A stretch of 64,000 bases of DNA from Pseudomonas sp. S06B 330 (GCF_002845275.2 NZ_CP088149.1:2910501-2974500); one strand, 5' to 3'. Shown: positions 53,869 to 63,483, counted from the first letter of the stretch. Made by a program: numbers and translations. The notes: generated from the letters alone by a model not told the origin.

Positions 53869-55035
53869 ATGCTGTTCAAAGGGATACATCGGCTGTTGGT
53901 ACTGCTGCAACTGGCCATTGGCGCCGTAGGCTTTTTTCTGCCAGCGCTCATCTTGGGCGAAAGTATTGATATCGGCCTGCAGCCGTTTTCAGCCATGTTC
54001 ATGGCCTTCCTCCTCGGGGTGGTCAGCCTCTGCGTGCATGAAGGCGGGCATTATCTGGGCGCCAAATGGTGTGGCATGACGGTGCTGTCGGTGCGGGTGC
54101 TGGCCATGGAGATTCAACCGCTGCGACGTGGTTGGAAGGTGCGCTGGTCGCGCCGCGCCAAAGGCCAGCCACTGGGCGGCTATGTCATGGCAGCGCATCC
54201 GCCGCACCAGCCATTGCGTCGGACCATGCTGGTGTTCACGGTGATGGGGCCGTTGCTCAACCTGTTGCTCGCAGGCTTGTGCCTGGTTCTTTATCCGCTG
54301 CTTGGCGGCGCGTTCGCCGCGCTGGTGTTGGCGCTCGGGGTGTGCAATCTGAGCACAGGGTTGGCCAACCTGGTGCCCACGGTCGGGGCGGGGCGGGTCA
54401 GTGATGGTGCGGGATTTCTAGCCTGGCTGCACAAACCAGATGAACAGGGCCAGGCGCTGGCCCATGTGCGTCTGATCGCCCTGAGTGTTGCGGGTACGCA
54501 GGCTGAGGATTTGCCCGGTGCCGATCTTGACTACCTGGGTGCCGAGCCGCTGCCAGCGTCGTTGAGTGCGCTGGGTTATCGCGTGTATGCCCGGCAAAAC
54601 CGGGCGGATTGGGCAGGTGCCGTGGCGCTTGGGGATGAGTTGGATGCCCTGTTGGCATCGCACCCCCTGGCGCTGAAGCACTGCATGCTACTGCTTGCCA
54701 TTGTGCGTGCGGAGCTGACCTTCTCCCGGGCGATGCTTAAGGGCGATGCCGGCGAGCTGCAGGGCTATCTGTTCAACGCCGAAACCGACTGGTACTCGCC
54801 AAGCTTCCGGCCGCGCTGCCTGGCGCTGCGCGCTGCGTTTGCGGGCGATGCCAAGCAGATGATGCACTGTGTGGGACAGGCCGTGCGCCTGGCCCATAAC
54901 AGCCAGGATCGTTCGCAAGGCTCGCGAGAAGAACGGCTGACCGGCTACATCCAGGTGTTGCTCACGGCACCTGCAAGCTCGGCAGCGCTGCCCGACCCTG
55001 TGCCGAGAACATCGGTTCCAGCTGTTTCCAACTGA
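53869..55035 (+). CDS. M50-like membrane metalloprotease
   Basis: The protein has 388 residues. A hydrophobic N-terminus contains HEGGHYLG, a HExxH zinc motif in a membrane helix. GPLLNLLLAG and an NLVPTVGAGRVSDGAGFL segment correspond to the NxxPxxxxDG motif of site-2 proteases. The approximately 200-residue C-terminal part is soluble and helical. It is unlike RseP in lacking a visible PDZ domain, so it belongs to a minor M50 subgroup with unknown substrate. Its 3' end overlaps the convergent gene by 74 bases. Confidence 0.75.
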   Translation: MLFKGIHRLLVLLQLAIGAVGFFLPALILGESIDIGLQPFSAMFMAFLLGVVSLCVHEGGHYLGAKWCGMTVLSVRVLAMEIQPLRRGWKVRWSRRAKGQPLGGYVMAAHPPHQPLRRTMLVFTVMGPLLNLLLAGLCLVLYPLLGGAFAALVLALGVCNLSTGLANLVPTVGAGRVSDGAGFLAWLHKPDEQGQALAHVRLIALSVAGTQAEDLPGADLDYLGAEPLPASLSALGYRVYARQNRADWAGAVALGDELDALLASHPLALKHCMLLLAIVRAELTFSRAMLKGDAGELQGYLFNAETDWYSPSFRPRCLALRAAFAGDAKQMMHCVGQAVRLAHNSQDRSQGSREERLTGYIQVLLTAPASSAALPDPVPRTSVPAVSN

Positions 55036-55993
55036 AGGTCAGGTCAACGTCACAGCCATCGCCGGTGGGCTGATTGGCCAGGCGCATGCCTTGGGTGTCG
55101 AAACTCAGGTCGTAGTTCTCGTAGCTCGCCACGTCGGGGCAGTCGCTGTCCGCCGTGGCCTGGGTCTTGAGCCAGGTGGCGACATTTGTCGGCAGATTGA
55201 CATACCCGGAGAAGGGGCTATACCACTCAAAACGCGTACCGAGCCAGGTCCAGGGATCGACGCTTTCACCGGTTTGCAGGTTCCAGGTGTGCAAGCCCCA
55301 ACTGATGCCGTTGCGACCAAAGCCTGCGCTCCAGCGGTAAAACCTGACGGTGATCCACTGAGACGACCAGTACGTGGGGGCAACGCTGATCTCGCTGGTG
55401 TAGGCGGAGCCATTGCGGCCCAGGTATTCACGTCGCTCGCTGAAGAACGCGTTCTGGCCCTCGGGGCTGATGGCCAGACGTGCCAGGTGTTGATTGATCT
55501 TGTGAATAGCCGGCTCATCCCCCTCCAGCTTTAAGGTGACCTGGGCGCCTTGGGTCCTGACCTGATAGGCGCGCTCGCCGAAGGTGTTTTTCTCAACCTT
55601 GACGGGCAGGGGTGCCGCCTCCATTGGCGCGTTAAAGGCATCGCCGCCGCAGCCTTCGGCACTTGAGCGTGTCAGGGCCAAGGGCAACGGCGTGCCGCCT
55701 GCGGCCTTGCTCCAGGTTCCGGTCAACGTATCGCCTTGGCGGGCGTCCAGTTGCCAGAGCCCCGTGTTGCCGTCTTCAGCCCAGGGTTCACCGGCCTTTT
55801 CCTGACTTAGCTGAATCGGCGTGAGGAAGCGCTGGTAGTAGTAGCTGCCATTGCTGTCGGGGGCGGCGTTAAAGCAGGCGGTGATCGGGGACTTGCCGAG
55901 GGTACCTTGCCAAACACCGGCGAGGTCGTTGGGCGCAGCGTTGGCGTAGCCAGCAGCACTGGCGAGGGCCAGGACGGCCAGGGGCTTGAGCAT
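54962..55993 (-). CDS. Exported protein of unknown function
   Basis: The protein has 343 residues from the ATG at 55993; an upstream ATG at 56032 lacks a ribosome-binding site. A signal peptide (MLKPLAVLALASAAGYANA) precedes an N-terminal GVWQGTLGKSPITACF and LTGTWSKA part and a C-terminal strand-rich domain (ITVRFYRWSAGFGRNG, WTWLGTRFEWY). No catalytic motif was recognised. Its 3' end overlaps the M50-like gene tail to tail. Confidence 0.7.
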   Translation of the reverse strand: MLKPLAVLALASAAGYANAAPNDLAGVWQGTLGKSPITACFNAAPDSNGSYYYQRFLTPIQLSQEKAGEPWAEDGNTGLWQLDARQGDTLTGTWSKAAGGTPLPLALTRSSAEGCGGDAFNAPMEAAPLPVKVEKNTFGERAYQVRTQGAQVTLKLEGDEPAIHKINQHLARLAISPEGQNAFFSERREYLGRNGSAYTSEISVAPTYWSSQWITVRFYRWSAGFGRNGISWGLHTWNLQTGESVDPWTWLGTRFEWYSPFSGYVNLPTNVATWLKTQATADSDCPDVASYENYDLSFDTQGMRLANQPTGDGCDVDLTFSWKQLEPMFSAQGRAALPSLQVP

Positions 55994-56152
55994 GAGGATC
56001 GGACTTCCAGCTGTCAGACGGGCGGTCATCATAGCCGATGGGCAATGCTGGCGGTATTGACCGCACCGACTGGGAGCGCACAGCCAGTGTCAGGCGCCGT
56101 GCACTGTTGGTATTGCGTTCGGGCCGGATCCATCAGCAATTACGAAGCGTTG

Positions 56153-56180
56153 AAAGCGGCGCTGGCGCGCCGCTTTGTTT
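56153..56180. terminator. Hairpin after the purine permease
   Basis: AAAGCGGCG and CGCCGCTTT form a 9-bp stem around CTGGCG, flanked by short A/T runs. It lies just past the permease stop on the minus strand. Confidence 0.65.
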
Positions 56181-56194
56181 AACTGATTGCCGGG

Positions 56195-57709
56195 TCAGTG
56201 CACCTGCTCGAGGGTTGCTTTACGGCGTGCTGGGGCAGGCTCGGGGTGCTCGTCACTCTCCATGATCGGCACTTCGTTACCGTCGCAGTCGAACAACTTG
56301 CCATCGCGGAAGAAGTCACCCTCGTTGAGCCCGGCGATATCCCGGTAGCGCAGGGTGCGGTCACTGGCGGCGACGAAAACCGACTGTTGGTCGGAGTTGC
56401 CGGCCCGTAAATGGTTGAACAGCAGGTTGAGCAGGATGGCCATGATCGCTGCCGAGCTGATGCCGGAGTGGAAAATAGTTTCGAACCAGCTCGGGAAATG
56501 TTGGTAGAAGCCCGGCGCTGCAATGGGAATCATGCCGAAACCGATCGATGTGGCGACGATGATCAGGTTCATGTTGTTGCGATAATCCACTTGGGCCAGG
56601 GTGCGGATGCCGCTGGCCGCGACGGTGCCGAACAGTACCAGGCCTGCTCCTCCGAGGACGGCAGTGGGCACGGCAGCGACCACCCGTCCCATCACCGGCA
56701 GCAGCCCGAGCGTCACCAAAATCAGGCCTGCGGTGGCCACCACGTAGCGGCTCTTCACGCCGGTCACGGCGACCAGGCCAACGTTCTGCGCAAAGGCGCT
56801 CTGGGTAAAGGAACCAAACAATGGCGCCAGGGCGCTGGAGATCATGTCTGCGCGCAGGCCGTTACCAAGGCGCTTAGAGTCGACTTTGGTGCCGATGATC
56901 TCGCCAACGGCGAGAATGTCGGCGGAGGTCTCGACCATGGTCACCACAATCACGATCAGCATCGACAGAATGGCGGCGATCTGGAACTGCGGAGCGCCGT
57001 AATGCAGGACCTCGGGCAAGGCGACCAGCGGACCTTCAAGCGCTTGGGAGAAGTCGGTCATGCCAAAGGCCATCGCGCCCAGAGTGCCGATGACGATTGC
57101 TAGTAGGATCGATAGGCGCGAGAGACTGGCACTTCCCAGTTTGCTGAGCAGCAGCACGGTAACCAGGGTGAATGCCGCCAGGGATATGTTGGCCGTACTG
57201 CCAAAGTCGGCGGCCTGGCTGTTGCCGCCCATGGCCCAGCGCGCCGTGACGGGCATTAGGGTCAGGCCGATGGTGGTAATAACGATGCCCGTCACCAGCG
57301 GTGGAAAGAATTTGATGATGCGTGAGAACAGCGGTGTGATCAGTAAACCGACCAACGACGACACGATCACCGCCCCGAACACCACAGGCATGCCCCCCGA
57401 GCCGTCATTGCCAAGAATGGCGACCATGGTCGCGACGCTGGCGAAGGACACCCCCTGGACCAAGGGCAGGCGGCAGCCGAAGAAGGGAATACCCAGTGTC
57501 TGTAGCAAGGTGGCCAGGCCACCGGCGAACAGCGATGCGGCGATCAGCAGGCCAACCTCGGTCGACGAAAGGCCGGCAGCCTGGCCGATGATCAGGGGAA
57601 CCGCGATGATGCCTCCGTACATCGTCAGCACATGCTGCAGGCCGTAGGCCAGGTTGGCGCCAATACCAAGGTTCTCGTCCTCTGGGCGAGATGAAGCGGG
57701 AGATGTCAT
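56195..57709 (-). CDS. NCS2-family purine (xanthine/urate) permease
   Basis: The protein has 504 residues with about 12-14 hydrophobic segments. It has the NCS2 signature QNVGLVAVTGVKSR and the N-terminal AYGLQHVLTMYGGIIAVPLI. NCS2 members of this length import xanthine, uric acid or uracil with protons. The gene upstream is an 8-oxoguanine deaminase, so a purine substrate is favoured over uracil. The two are 127 bp apart on the same strand. Confidence 0.88.
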   Translation of the reverse strand: MTSPASSRPEDENLGIGANLAYGLQHVLTMYGGIIAVPLIIGQAAGLSSTEVGLLIAASLFAGGLATLLQTLGIPFFGCRLPLVQGVSFASVATMVAILGNDGSGGMPVVFGAVIVSSLVGLLITPLFSRIIKFFPPLVTGIVITTIGLTLMPVTARWAMGGNSQAADFGSTANISLAAFTLVTVLLLSKLGSASLSRLSILLAIVIGTLGAMAFGMTDFSQALEGPLVALPEVLHYGAPQFQIAAILSMLIVIVVTMVETSADILAVGEIIGTKVDSKRLGNGLRADMISSALAPLFGSFTQSAFAQNVGLVAVTGVKSRYVVATAGLILVTLGLLPVMGRVVAAVPTAVLGGAGLVLFGTVAASGIRTLAQVDYRNNMNLIIVATSIGFGMIPIAAPGFYQHFPSWFETIFHSGISSAAIMAILLNLLFNHLRAGNSDQQSVFVAASDRTLRYRDIAGLNEGDFFRDGKLFDCDGNEVPIMESDEHPEPAPARRKATLEQVH

Positions 57710-57836
57710 GGTGAGTAGCTCGCTTTTGTTATTTTGATGCGTCTAACAGCACGGTCTCAGTCGCATTGGATGCGTTCTGGTGTGGAACAAGAGTCTGGCC
57801 GTTGCACTCAGCGTTGAGCGCAACGACCTGAACAGG

Positions 57837-59195
57837 TCAGTCGCCGCCGACCAACTGGCGGGCCAACTGATTGTGGCGCTCTAGCACCAGGGGCAGATCG
57901 ACGGTGGTGATACGGCCGTCCTTGACCACGACACGGCCATTGATCACGCTGGTGTCAACGTGGGTCGGGGTGCAGAACACCAGCGCTGCCAGTGGGTCGT
58001 GATGGGCGCCAGCATAGGCCACGTGGCCAAGGTCGAAAGCGACGAAGTCGGCAACCATGCCCGGGGCCAGGGCACCGATGTCATTACGGTTGAGTACCTT
58101 GGCGCCACCCAATGTGGCGATTTCCAGCGCCTCGCGGGCAGTCATCGCATCGGGGCCGAAACCGACACGCTGCAACAGCAGCGCTTGGCGTACCTCACCG
58201 ATCATGCTGGCGCCATCGTTGGAGGCCGAACCGTCGACACCCAGGCCTACCGGTACACCGTGGTCGCGCATCTTACGGATTGGCGCGATTCCCGAGGCCA
58301 GGCGCATGTTCGAGCACGGGCAGTGGGCGACCCCGGTACCGGTACGGGCGAACAGTTCGATGCCGTGCTGGTCAAGTTGCACACAATGGGCATGCCAGAC
58401 ATCGTGGCCGACCCAGCCCAGGTCCTCGGCGTACTCGGCTGGCGTCATACCGAATTTCTCGCGGCTGTAGGCGATGTCATTGACGTTCTCGGCAAGGTGC
58501 GTGTGCATCGACACACCGTACTGGCGCGCCAGCACCGCGGCTTCGCGCATCAGGTCGCGGCTCACCGAAAAAGGCGAGCAAGGTGCCACGACCACGCGCA
58601 GCATCGAGCCATGACGGGCGTCATGGTAGTCCTCGATCAGGCGCTGGGACTCCTTGAGGATGTCGCTTTCTTTCTCTACCACTGAGTCAGGCGGCAGACC
58701 GCCCTGGCTCTGGCCTACGCTCATGCTTCCGCGTGCAGCGTGAAAGCGCATGCCGATTTCCTCGGCGGCATGGATACTGTCATCGAGCTTGCAGCCGTTG
58801 GGGTAGATGTAGAGATGGTCGCTAGAGGTGGTGCAGCCGGAGAGTATCAGTTCAGCCATCGCCGTCTGGGTCGACACCGCGATCATTTCTGGCGTCAGGC
58901 GTGCCCAGATGGGGTACAGGTTGGTCAGCCAATTGAACAACTCGCCATCCTGGGCCGCCGGTACGACGCGGGTGAGGCTCTGGTACATATGGTGGTGCGT
59001 GTTGACCAGGCCTGGAATGACCACTTTCCCGGTCATGTCCAGCACCACATCGGCCTCTTGCGGTAGCGTTTCGCTAGGGCCGACCTGCTTGATCAGGTTG
59101 TCCTCGATGTACAGGCCACCGCGCCTGATTTCTCGGCGCTCACCGTCCATGGTCACCACAAGTTCGGCGTTCTTGACCAGTAATGTCTTGGGCAT
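57837..59195 (-). CDS. 8-oxoguanine deaminase (amidohydrolase superfamily)
   Basis: The protein has 452 residues. Amidohydrolase motifs: NTHHHMYQSL (first metal His pair), MHTHLAEN, WHAHCVQLD, and GLGVDGSASNDG with the metal-binding Asp. Length, ASNDGASM and the LTRVVPAAQDGELF segment match the Pseudomonas 8-oxoguanine deaminase group, which converts 8-oxoguanine to urate and ammonia. The adjacent purine permease supports purine salvage. Other guanine or isoxanthopterin deaminases are the alternatives. Confidence 0.86.
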   Translation of the reverse strand: MPKTLLVKNAELVVTMDGERREIRRGGLYIEDNLIKQVGPSETLPQEADVVLDMTGKVVIPGLVNTHHHMYQSLTRVVPAAQDGELFNWLTNLYPIWARLTPEMIAVSTQTAMAELILSGCTTSSDHLYIYPNGCKLDDSIHAAEEIGMRFHAARGSMSVGQSQGGLPPDSVVEKESDILKESQRLIEDYHDARHGSMLRVVVAPCSPFSVSRDLMREAAVLARQYGVSMHTHLAENVNDIAYSREKFGMTPAEYAEDLGWVGHDVWHAHCVQLDQHGIELFARTGTGVAHCPCSNMRLASGIAPIRKMRDHGVPVGLGVDGSASNDGASMIGEVRQALLLQRVGFGPDAMTAREALEIATLGGAKVLNRNDIGALAPGMVADFVAFDLGHVAYAGAHHDPLAALVFCTPTHVDTSVINGRVVVKDGRITTVDLPLVLERHNQLARQLVGGD

Positions 59196-59721
59196 AGATG
59201 TTCCTCTCCGGCTTGAAGTCCGGTTTCAACGTGGTTGTGTTGCAGGCACGGTTTGCGGCTTGCGCGAAGCCCTGTCAACCAGGCACTGCTTGGGTCAATT
59301 ACTTGCTGGCAGATACGCACGCAGGGACGCCATTGAGGCGCTTGTCCTGGGCTTATCGGTAATGAGCACATGATCCAGGCCACCGGCAGAACCCTGGCGC
59401 ATCGGCAGGCAGTCGGGGGTGGTCCAGGAAGTGTTGGGAAATGGGATATAAACGAATTCGTCGCAGGAGGACGTTCGTGAATGACGCTCGAGGGGGGCGA
59501 GCAGCAATGGGTGTTGCATGGCGTGAGACCGTCGCAATACGCATCGGCGATTACCGGTGTCGTAGGCGTGGGGTAATGTAACCAGAATAATTTATTTTTG
59601 TATACAGGAAATTGGGCCTCGTGGCCCAGGTGAGCCAGGGCGGCTGCCTCCCTGGATTTTGGGGGCCGCTAGCCAGAAACTAGGTTAGAGTGTTCATCAA
59701 TCATCAATCGTTAGTTTAAGC
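59196..59721. other. 526-bp gene-free region
   Basis: No supported gene. An 80-codon minus-strand frame (59295-59537) has plausible codon use but no ribosome-binding site or family. The right part (59580-59710) is AT-richer. It contains the palindrome TGTATACA (59599-59606) and a GGGCC-TCGT-GGCCC hairpin (59614-59627). Promoters for both flanking genes must lie here. Confidence 0.4.
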
Positions 59722-60330
59722 ATGAATCGTCCGTTGTTTGTTTCTCTAGATGGGCCCAAGGGCACTGGCAAAACCACACTGTTGGAGGCCGTCACCAAAG
59801 CGCTGAGGGCAGAGAACAAGAAGGTGATTCGCCTTTGCGAGAAAAAAAGTGATCCCTACCGGGGTGAAACAATGGCCCTCGTCAATCAGCTCGTCAGAAA
59901 CCCCAGCCGGGATTTGGAGGTGAGGGTTTGTCAGCGTTTTGCTGATAGCCGTGCTTGGATTTCCCAGCATGTGCTGACTAAACAGCCACCGGGCAGCATC
60001 GTTTTGATTGATCGCTGGTACCCTTCAGATGCCGCGTTTCGCCGGTTAATCCCGTTTGCAGAGATTCTGCAAATGAACATTGATCGCAACGTGCGAGCGC
60101 CGGACCTGCATGTCGGGGTTGTCACCGCCCCAGATACTTCATGGGCGAGGGCAGCGGCACGCTCGCGTGGGCTGGGTAGTACTGTGATGCATAAGCTCGA
60201 AGAGCATGTCGCTTCTACCAAGGCGTTCGAGCGAGCGGTTGAAGATCACGGCTGGGTTTTATGCCGCAATGAAGGAACGATTGAAGACGCAACGATGCAG
60301 GTGATTACTGAGATCTATAGACTGTTTTGA
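59722..60330 (+). CDS. Thymidylate-kinase-like P-loop kinase
   Basis: This 202-residue protein has Walker A DGPKGTGKTT at 10-19, the DRWYPSD catalytic segment resembling dTMP kinase DR(Y/H), and a lid-region ARAAARSRG. It is slightly shorter than, and divergent from, the housekeeping Tmk and lacks tmk neighbours, so it is an accessory nucleoside-monophosphate kinase-like protein. Together with the GNAT gene it forms an islet of lower GC than its surroundings. Confidence 0.72.
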   Translation: MNRPLFVSLDGPKGTGKTTLLEAVTKALRAENKKVIRLCEKKSDPYRGETMALVNQLVRNPSRDLEVRVCQRFADSRAWISQHVLTKQPPGSIVLIDRWYPSDAAFRRLIPFAEILQMNIDRNVRAPDLHVGVVTAPDTSWARAAARSRGLGSTVMHKLEEHVASTKAFERAVEDHGWVLCRNEGTIEDATMQVITEIYRLF

Positions 60331-60432
60331 TGCGTCTGAGCTGAGGCTCGTTGCGTCGACGTTGAGTAAGCGTGCGGTGACAGCACATTATGATGGGCTA
60401 AGCGGTGATCGTTAAAATTGAGATTTGCCAAC

Positions 60433-60882
60433 ATGGAAGGTCGGGTTCGCCCCGCAACTAGTCACGATGCAGCAGCGATTAGCCGTGTAGTGATCGCCGC
60501 TCTGCGTGAGTCAAATTCACAGGATTACTCACCTGACGTTATCGCTCAGGTTGAGCGCAGTTTTGCGCCGGAAGTCGTTTGCGCACTGCTCGATCAGCGC
60601 AAGGTTTTCGTAGCCATGCGAGGCGAAAATATTACTGGCACTGCAAGCCTCGACAGAGATGTAGTCAGAAGCGTATTCGTCGATCCTGCATACCAAGGTT
60701 GCGGTATCGGTCGGCAGTTGATGGATGTCATACATGCCACCGCTGCCAGCGCTGGTGTTGGCGCTTTACGGGTGCCGTCGTCGGTCACAGCGGAGAAGTT
60801 TTACGCTGCGTTGGGTTATCGGAAAATCCGTGACGCGTTTCATGGGACTGAGCGCACTATCGTGATGGAAAAACTGCTTTAA
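60433..60882 (+). CDS. GNAT-family N-acetyltransferase
   Basis: The protein has 149 residues from the ATG at 60433. Acetyl-CoA-binding motif A is present as VFVDPAYQGCGIGRQLMDVI (the Q/RxxGxG/A pattern), preceded by the strand VFVAMRGENITGTASLD and followed by EKFYAALGYRKI. The acceptor substrate is unknown. The ribosome-binding site is weak. Confidence 0.8.
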   Translation: MEGRVRPATSHDAAAISRVVIAALRESNSQDYSPDVIAQVERSFAPEVVCALLDQRKVFVAMRGENITGTASLDRDVVRSVFVDPAYQGCGIGRQLMDVIHATAASAGVGALRVPSSVTAEKFYAALGYRKIRDAFHGTERTIVMEKLL

Positions 60883-60891
60883 CGCTTGCCG

Positions 60892-61335
60892 TTACCGTTC
60901 TTCATGCTCACCCGGCGCGTGCTGTTTGATGATGTCCATTACCGCAGCAGTCATGATTGCGGTAGAAACGCCGAACATCAGAATGCCATTGGCCGCCTCC
61001 AGAGGGCTGAGCAGGCGCCATTGCTGGCTCAGGACCACATCGCCATAGCCCAGGGTAGCGAAGGTCACGCCAGAAAAATACAGCGCGGTGATGAAGTCCT
61101 CGAATTCACCCAGCAGCAGGAACAGCACCGCCCACAGGGCCATTTGCACATAGTTGCCGATGAGCATCACCACCATGACCATCGACAGCAAACGCACGTC
61201 ATCGCTCCAGGAAGGGCTTGCGTTCATCTTGCGGCGCAGCGACACATAGCGGCGCGCACACAGGGCTAAAAACCACGCTTGCAACACTACGCAGAGCACG
61301 ATCACCGGTAGGCCTACCAGAAAGTTGATCAGCAT
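60892..61335 (-). CDS. Two-TM potassium-channel-like protein
   Basis: The protein has 147 residues. There are hydrophobic segments at about 3-25 and 49-75, then the pore loop with the selectivity filter TLGYGD, and a last membrane helix. A K+ channel-like Ion_trans_2 protein without a regulatory domain is indicated. It overlaps the DUF2955 gene start region by seven bases, so it is the distal gene of the efflux operon. Confidence 0.82.
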   Translation of the reverse strand: MLINFLVGLPVIVLCVVLQAWFLALCARRYVSLRRKMNASPSWSDDVRLLSMVMVVMLIGNYVQMALWAVLFLLLGEFEDFITALYFSGVTFATLGYGDVVLSQQWRLLSPLEAANGILMFGVSTAIMTAAVMDIIKQHAPGEHEER

Positions 61336-62381
61336 GGGTGACCCTCTTCAGCGGTTGGGTTGGACATATTTCGACGTTGCCGACGCTTATCAAGCAGATA
61401 CACCATCGCACAGGCATACAGGGTGACCAGAATGAACAGGCCCATGCGGATGGCGAAGGCGGTGTAGACATCCTTGCCGGCGGCGCTGTCCTGCACCGAC
61501 TGGCCAAGCAAAATGATCATGGTCGTCAGGCTGTTGAGCCAAAAGCCCGGCTTGTAGTTGCCTGGGCTCAGCCCGTAGAGTTTTCGGGCCAGCACCAGGC
61601 CGAACAGCAGCATCCACAGGAAGAACATCCACAGGTTGACGAACAGGCCCAGGGCGAACCAAAACAGAATCGCCATCAGGCCGCCGAGCAGGGTCGAGCC
61701 GAGCAGCTCCCGCCCGGCAGTGCGCGCATTGGTGGCGGTGCTCTGCTGGCCGAGGTTGACCGACTTCATGATGATCGGCATGTAGCTGGCCGGATCGATC
61801 AGCGCTAACAAGAAGGCAGGCATCACCACCAATGCTGCGCGCAATGCCAGCCAGCTGACTTCATCGGCCGACAGGGCAGGTGTGGGGGCGGGCGGCTTGG
61901 TACCTACCGGGTCAGGGAACAGCCAGTGGCTGATCGACACCGCCGTGACGGCCAGGAGCAAGCCCTTGACCAGCGATAGGATCACCTCCAGCGCCAGGTC
62001 GAACTCGGTAGCGCCGGCCGCGCTGATCATCGTCAAGCCAACCACCATGAACGTAGCGACCAGCGAGTTGCCTCCACTCATGCCGTAGCGGAAGACCAGG
62101 AACAGGCACAGGCCGACCAGCATCACGCCGGTTGCCGCGTAGTAGTGCAACAGCGGTATCAACAGCAAGCCGCTGCCGGTAGTCACCATCAGCACCACGG
62201 TCAAGCCCAGGGTGGCCTTGAACGGCAGCGGCCGATTCATCGCCGCCAGAATCGTCAGCGCCAGCATCGGTGCAATGAAGGGGATCGGCAGGGCCAGGCC
62301 GAAGCTTGCAGCCAGGCACAGCGCAGTGCCAGTGGCCAGGCGCAGGGCTCGCCTGGCACGGACTTGTTGCTCAGTAGACAT
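61329..62381 (-). CDS. DUF2955/FUSC-type inner-membrane efflux component
   Basis: The 350-residue protein has about 10 hydrophobic segments in two groups (about 10-150 and 185-340) and the segment PIPFIAPMLALTILAAMNRPLPF. It fits the AaeB-like DUF2955 family that works with an HlyD adaptor and outer-membrane factor. Its start overlaps the HlyD gene by 11 bases. Substrates of related pumps are aromatic acids or drugs; none is deducible here. Confidence 0.8.
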   Translation of the reverse strand: MSTEQQVRARRALRLATGTALCLAASFGLALPIPFIAPMLALTILAAMNRPLPFKATLGLTVVLMVTTGSGLLLIPLLHYYAATGVMLVGLCLFLVFRYGMSGGNSLVATFMVVGLTMISAAGATEFDLALEVILSLVKGLLLAVTAVSISHWLFPDPVGTKPPAPTPALSADEVSWLALRAALVVMPAFLLALIDPASYMPIIMKSVNLGQQSTATNARTAGRELLGSTLLGGLMAILFWFALGLFVNLWMFFLWMLLFGLVLARKLYGLSPGNYKPGFWLNSLTTMIILLGQSVQDSAAGKDVYTAFAIRMGLFILVTLYACAMVYLLDKRRQRRNMSNPTAEEGHPC

Positions 62382-63483
62382 ACGACATCCAGCTCATCAC
62401 CCGCAGGAACAGGCGGCCGAGCAGGTTCAGCGGGTTACCTTCGCTGGGGAACGCCATGACCTCGGCCTGGCCACCGACACGGATGCCACTGATGTCGGCC
62501 AACTGGCCGGGCACAAGCTCAATGATCACTGGAAAACGTTGGGCCGGGCGCAGCCAGTCACGGCTGTTCTGCACCGTGGGCAAGGTTCCGGCTGGCGTGC
62601 TCTGGCCGGTACTGACGCCATAGCCGATGCTGCGCACATGGCCTTCGAATATCGTACCGGGCAGGGTATCCAGCACGATGCGGACCGGGGTCCCGGGTCT
62701 GACCTTGCCCAGGTTGTTCTCGGTCATGTCGGCCGTGACCCACACATCGTGAATGGCGATCAAGGTCATCAAGGGCGCACCGGCTGCGGCGAACTGGCCG
62801 ACATCGGTGCGCAGGTCGGTGACCAGGCCGTCCGAGCGGGCACGTACGATGCTGTTGGCCAAGTCCAGTTCGGCCTTGTCCACATTGGCGATGGCGGCGA
62901 GCAACTGGGCATTTTTTTCGTCACTGCCACCTTGGGTTTCGCGGGCGCGTTCTACTTCTGCCCGCGCGGCGGCGACATGGGCGACGGCCGCATCGAGGGT
63001 GGACCGGGAAACTTCCAGGCGACGCAGGGAGATGGTTCCGGGATCTTCCTTGTACAGGCGTTCCAGGCGTTGCAGGTCCTGACGGGACATGACTTCGTTG
63101 GCCTGCGCTGCTTTGAGCGACGCCACCTTGGAGTCAATGCCTGCGGTATTGGCGCCGATCTGCTTGCGGGTGGTCTGCAAGTCGGCACGCGCGCGATCGA
63201 CAGCGATCTGGTAGTGCTGTGGGTTGACTTCGAACAGCACTTCGCCGGCCTTGACGTCCTGGTTGTTGCGCACGTTGACTTTGGTCACCCTGCCGGCGAC
63301 CTCCGACGCCACCGGAACGACAAACGTCTGCACCCGTGCCTGTTGCGTGTAGGGGGTATAGCGGTCGGCCAGCAGGTACCAAACCAGGCTCGAAAGGATC
63401 AGCACGGCCACCCAATTCACCGCTTTTTTGGCCGGGTCGGGCGCAGGCGCGGGTTCTTCCATCTCTTGTTGGCGGTCACTCAA
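62371..63483 (-). CDS. HlyD/EmrA-family membrane fusion protein
   Basis: The protein has 370 residues. One N-terminal TM anchor (NWVAVLILSSLVWYLLA) is followed by a biotinyl-lipoyl-like domain (VAGRVTKVNVRNNQDVKAGEVLF), a long helical hairpin and a beta-barrel region (IVRARSDGLVTDL, then VWVTADMTENNLGKVRPG). It bridges the DUF2955 pump and outer-membrane factor. Its start overlaps the preceding factor gene by four bases. Confidence 0.88.
   Translation of the reverse strand: MSDRQQEMEEPAPAPDPAKKAVNWVAVLILSSLVWYLLADRYTPYTQQARVQTFVVPVASEVAGRVTKVNVRNNQDVKAGEVLFEVNPQHYQIAVDRARADLQTTRKQIGANTAGIDSKVASLKAAQANEVMSRQDLQRLERLYKEDPGTISLRRLEVSRSTLDAAVAHVAAARAEVERARETQGGSDEKNAQLLAAIANVDKAELDLANSIVRARSDGLVTDLRTDVGQFAAAGAPLMTLIAIHDVWVTADMTENNLGKVRPGTPVRIVLDTLPGTIFEGHVRSIGYGVSTGQSTPAGTLPTVQNSRDWLRPAQRFPVIIELVPGQLADISGIRVGGQAEVMAFPSEGNPLNLLGRLFLRVMSWMSYVY

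Noticed and set aside
59295..59537. 80-codon minus-strand frame between the deaminase and kinase-like genes
   Set aside because: Codon use is plausible and a gene remnant is possible, but there is no ribosome-binding site and no recognised domain, so it is not called as a gene.
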